A DNA stretch of 64,000 bases, taken from assembly GCF_018263855.1 (NCBI RefSeq), contig NZ_CP073318.1:7316001-7380000 (forward strand), in the 5' to 3' direction. The DNA comes from Kutzneria sp. CA-103260. Lineage in GTDB: Bacteria; Actinomycetota; Actinomycetes; Mycobacteriales; Pseudonocardiaceae. Position 1 is the first letter of the stretch, and each line of letters begins with the position of its first letter. The position numbers and the translations under genes were made by a program. A model generated the notes under the pieces. It saw nothing but the letters and a program-made list of their open reading frames with translations, had not been told where the DNA came from and ran no database searches. Of the stretch, positions 8,468 through 15,546 are shown one piece after another.

Positions 8468-8629
8468 TCACTGCACGCGGGTGGTGTCCGGGCCGCGGTC
8501 GATGTCGTCGTCGCTCGGGATGTGAATGTCGTGCACGGCGATGTTGACCTCGACCACGCTGGTCCGCTCGATCTCGCCGGCGGTGTTGTTGTTGGCGCGG
8601 TTGTCGGTAGCGGTGTCCGGCTTGGTCAT
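8468..8629 (-). CDS. Small hydrophilic protein opening the envelope operon
   Basis: The gene encodes 53 aa rich in Asp, Asn and Thr, with no membrane segment or known domain. GGAGG (8634-8638) 4 nt before ATG at 8629 fixes the start; the frame is open upstream but without a better site. It is followed 23 bp later by the small membrane gene and then by the Gls24, DUF6286 and amaP genes, so it is probably the first cistron of that operon. The function is unknown. Confidence 0.6.
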   Translation of the reverse strand: MTKPDTATDNRANNNTAGEIERTSVVEVNIAVHDIHIPSDDDIDRGPDTTRVQ

Positions 8630-8896
8630 GACGCCTCCTGAAGTCTCACCATCGTCGGTCATCGGTTCAGACCCGGCAGGGCGCACACCCGCACTGTGTC
8701 CCACGTCTCACTCGAAGGCGGCGTCGTCGATCATCTTGCGCAGCATCGTCGCCGTGAACTCCGGACAGCGGACGGCCAGGCTCATCACCACGCACACATC
8801 GACGGGTCCACCGTCCACACGCGTCACACGGCATCGCGGCCCGCACGCCCGGCACGGTGTCGGCGGCCATCGCCCCCGGCGGCCGGGCGGCTCCGG
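8630..8896. other. Intergenic stretch, no convincing gene
   Basis: This holds the upstream region of the minus-strand envelope operon. A 25-codon minus-strand ORF (8708-8785, ending FTATMLRKMIDDAAFE) reads like the end of a real protein. It has no ribosome-binding site or recognisable family and may be a remnant. Longer ORFs here on both strands are Arg/Pro/His-rich shadows. Confidence 0.4.
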
Positions 8897-8928
8897 TTGA
8901 CCTTGCCCCTGCGTCAGGGTTGCAGCCT
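8897..8928 (+). promoter_or_regulatory. Probable MerR-type long-spacer promoter with internal palindrome
   Basis: TTGACC (8897-8902) is followed by about 20 bp and a CAGCCT hexamer ending just before the hydrolase ATG at 8935. Inside the spacer is the perfect palindrome CCCTGCGTCAGGG. An overlong 19-20 bp spacer with a dyad between -35 and -10 is the hallmark of MerR-activated promoters, and a MerR gene lies downstream in the same transcription unit. The -10 assignment is weak. Confidence 0.55.
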
Positions 8929-8934
8929 GGGCGC

Positions 8935-9780
8935 ATGACCACCACCAGCGCCCCGCCGATCGGCGGGTTCCAGGAGATCGACGGCCGCCGGATTTTCGTG
9001 CACCGATCGGGGCGGGGCGGGCCGGCCGTCGTGTTCCTGCCGGGCGCCGGCGCGGTCGGGCTGGACTATTTCGGTGTCCAGCAAGGGGTTTCGCAGTTCA
9101 CCACCGCCGTGGTGTATGACCGTGGCGGCACCGGCTACAGCGACCCCCTCCGCCTGCCACGCACCGCCGCCGCGGTCGCCACGGAACTGCGTGAGCTGCT
9201 ACGGGCCCAGGACATCGCCGCGCCCTACGTTCTGGCGGCGCACTCCCTCGGCGGCTTCTACGCGCACCGGTTCTCGCAGTTGTACCCGCGCGACGTGGCC
9301 GGGCTGGTCTGGTTGGACGCTCTCCACCGCGACTGGGACGAGTTCATGCCGTCCGACCTGAGTCTGGCCGCGACCGAGCGAACGGCGCCCGACCTGGAGC
9401 AGCTCGAACGGATGCGCCCGACCCTGATCGAGACGCACACCGAACTGCGCGCGGACTACCCGGAGCAGGTTCGTCGGGCGCTGATCGACGCCAAGGTGAG
9501 CGCCGAGTGGCTCCGCGCCGGCATCGCCGAGCGCACCGCCCTGGTCGCACTGGCCCGCGAGCTCCAGGCCGGGCCGGGCATCCCCGACGTCCCGGTGATC
9601 GCCCTGACCGTGGCGGGCGACCGGACTTCGGCGGGCCGAACGAGCATGGACGCCGCCCTGATCGGCTCGGTTTCGCACGGGGAACAGCGGATCCTCACCG
9701 ACACCGTCCACCACCGGCTCTGCTTCGACCGCCCCGACGCCGTGGTCCAGGCCGTCCGAGACGTCGTCGACCGGGCCTAG
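8935..9780 (+). CDS. Alpha/beta-hydrolase
   Basis: The gene encodes 281 aa. The order of the fold is intact: the oxyanion region VVFLPGAGAVG, nucleophile elbow AHSLGG (Ser), an acidic strand (VPVIALTVAGDRT) and a late His (TVHHRLCFDRPDAV). The ATG at 8935 is used because translation from 8857 would cross the promoter. It has no ribosome-binding site and sits close to the proposed -10, so it is possibly leaderless. It is followed 28 bp later by a MerR regulator that probably controls both genes. The ester or lactone substrate is unknown. Confidence 0.88.
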   Translation: MTTTSAPPIGGFQEIDGRRIFVHRSGRGGPAVVFLPGAGAVGLDYFGVQQGVSQFTTAVVYDRGGTGYSDPLRLPRTAAAVATELRELLRAQDIAAPYVLAAHSLGGFYAHRFSQLYPRDVAGLVWLDALHRDWDEFMPSDLSLAATERTAPDLEQLERMRPTLIETHTELRADYPEQVRRALIDAKVSAEWLRAGIAERTALVALARELQAGPGIPDVPVIALTVAGDRTSAGRTSMDAALIGSVSHGEQRILTDTVHHRLCFDRPDAVVQAVRDVVDRA

Positions 9781-9808
9781 ACTCGTCGCCGCGGACCAGA
9801 GGAGGACA

Positions 9809-10537
9809 GTGCTCACGATCGGCCAGCTCGCGGCGACTGCCGGCGTGACCGTGCGCACTGTCCGCCACTACCACCACGTCGGCCTGCTGCCCGAGCCCGA
9901 CCGCGACGCCTCCGGCTACCGCCGCTACAGCGCCCAGGCCGCGGTGGACCTCATCCGGATCAGGACCCTCGCCGACGCCGGCGTTCCACTGGCCCACGTC
10001 GACGCCCTGCTGCACGCCCGGCCGGCCGAGTTCGCCGCCGCCATCACCGACATCGACGCCGACCTCCAGCGCCGGATCGACCAGCTCGCCGACTACCGGG
10101 GCCGCATCGCCCAGCTGGCCAGCGGCGAACGGCTCGTGCTGCCGTCCGAGGTCGTCGCCATCCTCGACCGGATGCGCCGCCTCGGCGTCAGCGAGCGGCG
10201 GGTGCTGCTGGAGCGTGACTCGTGGATCCTCATGCAGGCCGTGGACCCGCACCTGCTGCCCCAGCGGATCCGGGACAAAACCGCCAGCCTCGACGATCCG
10301 GAGACCACCCGCCTGCTGCTCGCCTGTGACCAGGCCGTCGACTGGGATCCCCGTGATCCACGCCTGGACCGCCTCATCGACGACATGGACGCCTGGGAGG
10401 CCAGGCACTCGACCGGTGACGGCCAGGCCGGCTACCTGAAGCTGGTCGTCTCCCGGATCTCCGAGGCCTCCCCGGCCTGGCAGCGCGTCCTCGCCGTCCT
10501 GACCCACCGCGCCGAGCAGCGCCGAACCGCCCGCTGA
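9809..10537 (+). CDS. MerR-family transcriptional regulator
   Basis: The gene encodes 242 aa, starting at GTG with AGAGGAGGA just upstream. The N-terminal winged helix is classical (LTIGQLAATAGVTVRTVRHY then HVGLLPEPDRDASGYRRYS), followed by the dimerisation helix and a C-terminal effector domain of about 130 residues of unknown ligand. It lies directly downstream of the hydrolase whose promoter has a MerR-like long spacer, so auto-activation of the two-gene unit is likely. Confidence 0.92.
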   Translation: MLTIGQLAATAGVTVRTVRHYHHVGLLPEPDRDASGYRRYSAQAAVDLIRIRTLADAGVPLAHVDALLHARPAEFAAAITDIDADLQRRIDQLADYRGRIAQLASGERLVLPSEVVAILDRMRRLGVSERRVLLERDSWILMQAVDPHLLPQRIRDKTASLDDPETTRLLLACDQAVDWDPRDPRLDRLIDDMDAWEARHSTGDGQAGYLKLVVSRISEASPAWQRVLAVLTHRAEQRRTAR

Positions 10538-10552
10538 CCTGCGCTTCAGCTA

Positions 10553-10586
10553 GTTGTCCACAGGGTTGTCCCCAACTGTGGGCAAC
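10553..10586. terminator. Hairpin between convergent MerR and SDR genes
   Basis: GTTGTCCACAG (10553-10563) pairs with CTGTGGGCAAC (10576-10586), with one T-G wobble, across a 12-nt loop. It sits between two gene ends and can serve both strands. Confidence 0.6.
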
Positions 10587-10602
10587 TCGAACATATGTGC
10601 GA

Positions 10603-11355
10603 TCAGGCCATCTGGGTGGGCACGATCAGCAGCTCGGCGAGGTTGACGCGGGCCGGCGCGGAGGCGCCGAAGGCGATCGCTTCGGCGATGTCCTCGGGCC
10701 GCATCATCTCGATCGCGGCGCGCATCTCGCCCAGCGCGGCGCGGGTGGTGGCGTCGGCCATGTCGGCGCCGAGTTCGGTGGCGGTGATTCCCGGTTCGAT
10801 GGTGCTCACCCGGACTCCGCGCGGACCGAGTTCGGCGCGCAGGATCCGGCCCAGCTGATTCACCGCCGCCTTGGTCGCGCTGTAGACCGCGTACCCGGGG
10901 AAGACCAGCTTGCTGGCCGAGGAACCGACCAGGACGAGGTCGGCCCGGCCGTCGGCGGCGGCCGAGGTGAGGTCGTCCACGAAACCTCGTGCGGTGGCCA
11001 GCAGGCCGGCGATGTTGACGTCCAGCATCGTGTCCCACTCGGACACCTCGCCGGTGTCGAAGGGCGCGCCGAGCATGACGCCCGCGTTGGCCACGACCAG
11101 ATCGGGCCGGCCCAGCCGCTGGCGCACCACCTGGACCGCCTCGGTCACCGCCGCGGTGTCGGTGACGTCCACCGGCACCGCCAGCGCCCGGTCGCCGATC
11201 TTCTCGGCCAGCTCCGTCAACCGGTCGGCTCGCCGGCCCAGCAGCGCGACCGACGCCCCGCCCTCGGCCAGCCGCAGCGCGGTGGCCGCGCCGATGCCGC
11301 TGGACGCCCCGGTGACGACGGCAATCCTGGACTTGAGTGAGTAGTCGTTGCTCAT
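10603..11355 (-). CDS. Classical short-chain dehydrogenase/reductase
   Basis: The gene encodes 250 aa, the normal SDR length. It has the cofactor motif TGASSGIG, the structural motif NAGV, a catalytic Ser (VGSSAS) and YSATK (YxxxK). The Arg-rich stretch after strand 2 (LLGRRADR) suggests NADP(H). The start at 11355 gives the canonical MSNDYSLKSRIAVVTG. A longer form to 11445 would run into the promoter of the divergent XRE gene. Regulation by that XRE protein is likely. The substrate is unknown. Confidence 0.9.
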   Translation of the reverse strand: MSNDYSLKSRIAVVTGASSGIGAATALRLAEGGASVALLGRRADRLTELAEKIGDRALAVPVDVTDTAAVTEAVQVVRQRLGRPDLVVANAGVMLGAPFDTGEVSEWDTMLDVNIAGLLATARGFVDDLTSAAADGRADLVLVGSSASKLVFPGYAVYSATKAAVNQLGRILRAELGPRGVRVSTIEPGITATELGADMADATTRAALGEMRAAIEMMRPEDIAEAIAFGASAPARVNLAELLIVPTQMA

Positions 11356-11430
11356 GAACACAATGCTGGCCAGCGGTCGAACGGGCAACCAGGCAGCGGT
11401 CAACCTGGGTGCGGCACTCCCTGGACAACC

Positions 11431-11436
11431 TAGAAT
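11431..11436 (+). promoter_or_regulatory. -10 hexamer TAGAAT of the XRE gene
   Basis: TAGAAT lies 7 bp before the ATG at 11444 and there is no ribosome-binding site. A leaderless transcript starting at or next to the ATG is therefore likely. The -35 is not clear. Confidence 0.5.
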
Positions 11437-11443
11437 CAGTCCC

Positions 11444-12265
11444 ATGGCGGCCTCCGAACTCAGCGCGTACCTCCAGGCCTGCCGCGCACGTGTTCGCCCG
11501 GAGGACGTCGGACTCGCCCCGGGCCTGCGCCGCCGGGTTTCGGGCCTCAGACGTGAGGAAGTCGCGCAACTGGCCGACGTGAGCGTCGACTACTACACAC
11601 GGCTGGAGCAGGGCCGCGAACGGCATCCTTCGTTGCAGGTGCTCGAAGCCCTGACCCGGGCCCTCGCGCTGCGCGGTGACGCCCGGGACCACCTCTACCG
11701 CCTCGCCGGCCTCCTGCCCGGTCCGCCGGCGGAGGCGACGTCGGTCTCCCCGGACCTGCTGCGCATGATGGACGCCTGGCCGGACACGCCGGCGTACATC
11801 CTCAACCGCACCTACGACTTCCTTGCCCTCAACCGGATGGCCGAAGCCCTCTACTCGGACTTCGCCGACACCGGCAACCTCGTCCGGATGGTGATCCTCG
11901 ATCCGGTGGGGCGAACCTTCTTCGTGGACTGGGAACGGGCCCTGCACGCCTGCGTCGCGAACCTGCGGCTGGCCGCCGGGCACGACCCGCGCGACCCGCG
12001 GCTACGGGAGCTCGTCGCCGAACTCACCGAGCACAGCCCCGAGTTCACCGCGCTGTGGCGACAACACCAGGTGCGCGGCAAGACCAGCGACGCCAAGACG
12101 CTGCGCCACTCCAAGATCGGCGAGCTCACCTTGTCGTACCAGGCTTTCGACGTGCGCGGCACGCCCGGACAGCAGCTGCTGGTGCACCAGGCCGAAGGCG
12201 CCGCCAGCACCGAGAAACTGACCCTGCTCGGCAGTCTCGCCGCGAACATCCCCGAACACCTCTGA
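11444..12265 (+). CDS. XRE-family regulator with MmyB-like ligand-binding domain
   Basis: The gene encodes 273 aa. The N-terminal helix-turn-helix includes RREEVAQLADVSVDYYTRLE, and the C-terminal two thirds match the MmyB-like PAS-type domain (NRTYDFLALNRMAEALYSDF ... ELTLSYQAFDVRGTPGQQLL, in two parts). This is the very common actinobacterial SDR-control regulator, divergently paired with a short-chain dehydrogenase as here. The start at 11444 follows from the TAGAAT -10 and the conserved MAASELSAYLQACR N-terminus; the in-frame ATG at 11348 would overlap the SDR start. Confidence 0.9.
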   Translation: MAASELSAYLQACRARVRPEDVGLAPGLRRRVSGLRREEVAQLADVSVDYYTRLEQGRERHPSLQVLEALTRALALRGDARDHLYRLAGLLPGPPAEATSVSPDLLRMMDAWPDTPAYILNRTYDFLALNRMAEALYSDFADTGNLVRMVILDPVGRTFFVDWERALHACVANLRLAAGHDPRDPRLRELVAELTEHSPEFTALWRQHQVRGKTSDAKTLRHSKIGELTLSYQAFDVRGTPGQQLLVHQAEGAASTEKLTLLGSLAANIPEHL

Positions 12266-12350
12266 CCGACGGTGGTCAGCTCGGTTCGGGCAGCCAGTGG
12301 TCCGTGTCGCGATGACGGCCGAGCCCGACCGCGGCGAACTCGTCGACGTG

Positions 12351-12395
12351 CCCGAAGCCGCGGGGGCGATGCGGCACCGCCCCCGCGGCTTCGGG
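12351..12395. terminator. Perfect 18-bp hairpin between convergent genes
   Basis: CCCGAAGCCGCGGGGGCG (12351-12368) is exactly complementary to 12378-12395, with a 9-nt loop. It touches the stop codon of the minus-strand gene and follows the XRE gene, so it is a probable bidirectional terminator. Confidence 0.75.
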
Positions 12396-13871
12396 TCAGG
12401 CCTTGGGACGCACCGAAGTTGTCACGCCGACCAGCTCGTTGTCCTGCGGGTGATCATCGCCTGAGGACCAGCTGCTCAGGGTGGCCGCAACCTTGAACGT
12501 CACCTTGCCGGCCGCGGCGTCGGCCGCGGTGTAGGTGTAGGCGAAGGGAAAATCGACCTGGTGGCCGGGAGCGGCCACCACCCGCTGGGTGAGGACGCCG
12601 ACGCTCGTGTAGTAGCCGCCCTCGGACAGCCGGAACAGCTCGACCCGGACATCCTCGTCGTAGCGGGTGTTCCCGACCGACACCTTGATCGACTTCGTCT
12701 GGTCGACGCGGGCCGAGGCCGGCACGCGGAGGTCGGACAGGGCCACGTCGTGGGTCTCGACCCGCACCGTGTCGACGGTGGATCCGGCGCGCCCGTCGCC
12801 GGTCGCCCCGGTCACCTCGACCTGATACTGACCGTCCTTTGTGTACTGATGCTGGATCGGGCTGCCGTCGATGGGCGCGGCGGCGCCGTCGCCGAAGCGC
12901 ACCTCACCGCTGACCAGCGGCCGGCCCAGCGGATCACCGGCCCAGGGCGAGAACGTGATGGTGTCGTAGACCGACGGCTGTTGGGGGTAGAAGCTGACGT
13001 AGGGCTTCAGCGCCGGCGCGTTCCCGATTCGCACGTCGAACCAGCCCGCGTCCTCGACGCCGGCCGCCACCCGGATGTAGTAGGTCTGCCCGGCGGTGGC
13101 CGTGAACACCGAGTTCAGGTACGACTGCGAGGGCACGCAGTCCACCTCGGTCAGCCCGTCCAGCCGGGTGCCCCGGTACACGCTGATCGCGGGCGCCTGG
13201 TTGTAGGCAGCACGCTCCACGCTCACCGACCGGGTGCGCTCGGGTGTGTACCGGTACCAGACGGAATGGTCCACAGTGGAGTCACAGCTCGGGGTCGTCT
13301 CGCCCGGCTCGGCCGACGACCGCGACAGATCCCCGGTCAGCTCCGAGGGAAACGCGGCCACCGTCGCCGTCGCGAAGGCGTCATTGGGCTCCACCGGGAC
13401 CGCGGTGAGGCCGAAGGTGACCTGGCTGCCGTAGTAGGGGTCGATCAGCATGATGTGGTAGGTCGTGCCCGCCGTGACGTGGAAGGTGCTCAACGGGCTG
13501 CGGTTGCCGTTGGTGCAGCTGCCCGGCACCTGGGTCAGCGCGCCGCGCGCGCCGGTGTACGCCGAGATCAGCGGCCGGGTCCCGGCGGTGGTCGCCGACG
13601 CCATGACGATTCCGTCCGCGGGCGCGGTGTAGTCGAACCACTCACTTCCGGAACCCGAGTAATAGCAGGAAATCGGGTCGTCAGACGCCTTGGTGGCCTG
13701 CGTTGTGTCCATTGTGGAGGTAAAGGGCAGGGCGCTGATGGTGGTCGCGGTGTCGAAGTCGTCGTTGGAGGGCGGCGCGGCGTTCGCGACGCCGGGCGCC
13801 AGCAGCACGGTCGCGACCGCCACGAGGCCGATGATCGGCGAGCGCAGGCGTCGCCTGATGGACAGCGTCAT
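12396..13871 (-). CDS. Secreted PKD/CARDB-type repeat protein, paralogue 2
   Basis: The gene encodes 491 aa. A Sec signal peptide (basic MTLSIRRRLR, hydrophobic core, cleavage near VANAA-PP) precedes two similar beta-sandwich repeats of about 130 residues beginning PSNDDFDTATTISALPF and PVEPNDAFATATVAAFPSE. A PKD-like domain (VSGEVRFGDGAAAPIDGS) and a C-terminal CARDB-like Ig domain (THDVALSDLRVPASARVDQT) follow. No catalytic residues are seen. It is a paralogue of the gene 13 bp upstream in the same operon. Binding of extracellular polymer or surface display is inferred only. GGGGGA upstream is the likely ribosome-binding site. Confidence 0.82.
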   Translation of the reverse strand: MTLSIRRRLRSPIIGLVAVATVLLAPGVANAAPPSNDDFDTATTISALPFTSTMDTTQATKASDDPISCYYSGSGSEWFDYTAPADGIVMASATTAGTRPLISAYTGARGALTQVPGSCTNGNRSPLSTFHVTAGTTYHIMLIDPYYGSQVTFGLTAVPVEPNDAFATATVAAFPSELTGDLSRSSAEPGETTPSCDSTVDHSVWYRYTPERTRSVSVERAAYNQAPAISVYRGTRLDGLTEVDCVPSQSYLNSVFTATAGQTYYIRVAAGVEDAGWFDVRIGNAPALKPYVSFYPQQPSVYDTITFSPWAGDPLGRPLVSGEVRFGDGAAAPIDGSPIQHQYTKDGQYQVEVTGATGDGRAGSTVDTVRVETHDVALSDLRVPASARVDQTKSIKVSVGNTRYDEDVRVELFRLSEGGYYTSVGVLTQRVVAAPGHQVDFPFAYTYTAADAAAGKVTFKVAATLSSWSSGDDHPQDNELVGVTTSVRPKA

Positions 13872-13884
13872 CTCGTCATCCCCC

Positions 13885-15384
13885 TCAGCTGGCGAACCGG
13901 GTCGTGGCCCGCGGTTTCACGGTCGTGGCGATCGCGATCACCTCGTTGTCCGCCCGCCGGGCGTCCTGCACCGGATAGGGCAGCTGCACCTCGGCGCGGA
14001 AGGTCACCTTGCCCACCAACGCGTCCTGCGCGGTGAACGTGTAGGCGAAGGGGAACTGCACGGTGCCCTTGGCCCGCGCGGGCACGTCCAGGGTGAGCGT
14101 GCCGACCTGGGTCCAGGACGAGCCGTCGCTGCGGTACAGCACGACCGTCGGCTTCTCCGCGTACCGCGTGTTGGCGACGTGCACAGTGATCGACTTCTGC
14201 TGGCCCTCACGGGCCGTGGTGGGCACGTCGAACTTGGTGATCCCCACGTCATGGGTGTTCACCGTGAGCGTGGTGGTCTTGGTGACAGTGCGGCCGTCCG
14301 GGGACGTGGCGTGCATGGTGACCGGGTAGTCGCCGTCGACGGTGTAGTTGTGGTGCACGGAATCCGTGGTGGCCGGCGCCGACGTGCCGTCGCCGAAGTC
14401 CCAGGCGACGGTCATCGGCTGGTCGATCGAGTTCCACGACGAGGCCGCGAAGGAGACGGTGTCGTAGACCGACGGGGAGGACGGCGAGACGCTGAACTGC
14501 GGGTCCAGCGGCGGGGCCTCGGCCAGGGACAGCGTGATCGGCTGGGTGCTCATGTACGGCCCGGTGACCCGGACGTAGTAGGTCGCGCCGGGGTTCGCGC
14601 GGAATGCCGTGGCCTCGCGGTAGTTCGACGTGCAGGCGACCTGCTTCAGCTCCGGCAGCGAGTTGCCGGCGTACACCGTGACCGTGGATCCGTATCCGTC
14701 GATCTTCGCGGTGACCGAGGTCGCCGGTCCGGGTGTGGTGTAGGCGTACCAGACCGACGGCGCGGTCCGGGCGTCGCCGTCGCAGCTCGACTGCGGCTCG
14801 TCGGCCTCGATCGAGGCGATGGACAGATCCGGCCGGCGGGTCAGCGGCAGCGCGGAGAACGGCTCGGCGTTGGCGAAGTTGTCGTTGGCGGCAGGGGCGA
14901 TCCGGTCCACCGCGAAGGACAGCGCCCCGCCGGGGACGTCGTAGCCGGCGACCATGAAGGAGTACGTCGTGCCGGCGGTCACCCGGAACGTCATCGTGGC
15001 GTCTTTCCCGATGCCGCAGGCGTTGGCCACGCTCCTCAGCTCGACGCGCGGGCCGGTGTAGGCGGACAGGATCGTCGAGTGGTCGCTGCCGGCCGCGGTC
15101 GCGCGCAGCAGCCCGTCCTCGGTGGCGGTGTACTGGAACCAGACCGAGCCGCCCTGGTCGTAGCCCTGGCAGCCGAACGGGTCGTCGGTCGCCTTGGTGG
15201 CCCCGCCGGTGTCTTCCTGCGTGCTGAACGGCAACGCCGCGATGGGCGCCGGATGGTCGAAGTCGTCGTTGGACGGCGCCGCCGCGGCGTGGGCCACGCC
15301 GGGCGCCAGCACCCCCAGTACCGCCGCCACCACGGCGACCGCGGTGATTCGGGCACGCGTCAGTAATCGCTGCGACAGCAGCAT
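13885..15384 (-). CDS. Secreted PKD/CARDB-type repeat protein, paralogue 1
   Basis: The gene encodes 499 aa. The plan is the same as in its downstream neighbour: signal peptide (LLTRARITAVAVVAAVLGVL, cleavage near AHAAAA), two SNDDFD/ANDNFA repeats, a PKD domain (VAWDFGDGTSAPATTDSVHH) and a C-terminal Ig-like domain (THDVGITKFDVPTTAREGQQ). The internal start at 15384 is chosen for its signal peptide and the GGGGGG site upstream rather than 15414. The two genes form a tandem duplication separated by 13 bp. The function is unknown, but export is clear. Confidence 0.82.
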   Translation of the reverse strand: MLLSQRLLTRARITAVAVVAAVLGVLAPGVAHAAAAPSNDDFDHPAPIAALPFSTQEDTGGATKATDDPFGCQGYDQGGSVWFQYTATEDGLLRATAAGSDHSTILSAYTGPRVELRSVANACGIGKDATMTFRVTAGTTYSFMVAGYDVPGGALSFAVDRIAPAANDNFANAEPFSALPLTRRPDLSIASIEADEPQSSCDGDARTAPSVWYAYTTPGPATSVTAKIDGYGSTVTVYAGNSLPELKQVACTSNYREATAFRANPGATYYVRVTGPYMSTQPITLSLAEAPPLDPQFSVSPSSPSVYDTVSFAASSWNSIDQPMTVAWDFGDGTSAPATTDSVHHNYTVDGDYPVTMHATSPDGRTVTKTTTLTVNTHDVGITKFDVPTTAREGQQKSITVHVANTRYAEKPTVVLYRSDGSSWTQVGTLTLDVPARAKGTVQFPFAYTFTAQDALVGKVTFRAEVQLPYPVQDARRADNEVIAIATTVKPRATTRFAS

Positions 15385-15546
15385 CGTGTCATCCCCCCGC
15401 AAAGTCCATGCCACCTCCGGCGGTGGCTCCCCGCCCAGTACATCGGTTCCGCCAAGCCCGATGTGACCGATACCGCAGGGATTGGGCCATATGTCGCATC
15501 GGCCCCGCCGCCACCAGCGCAGCAGGGCCGATGACAGGGTGCGACC

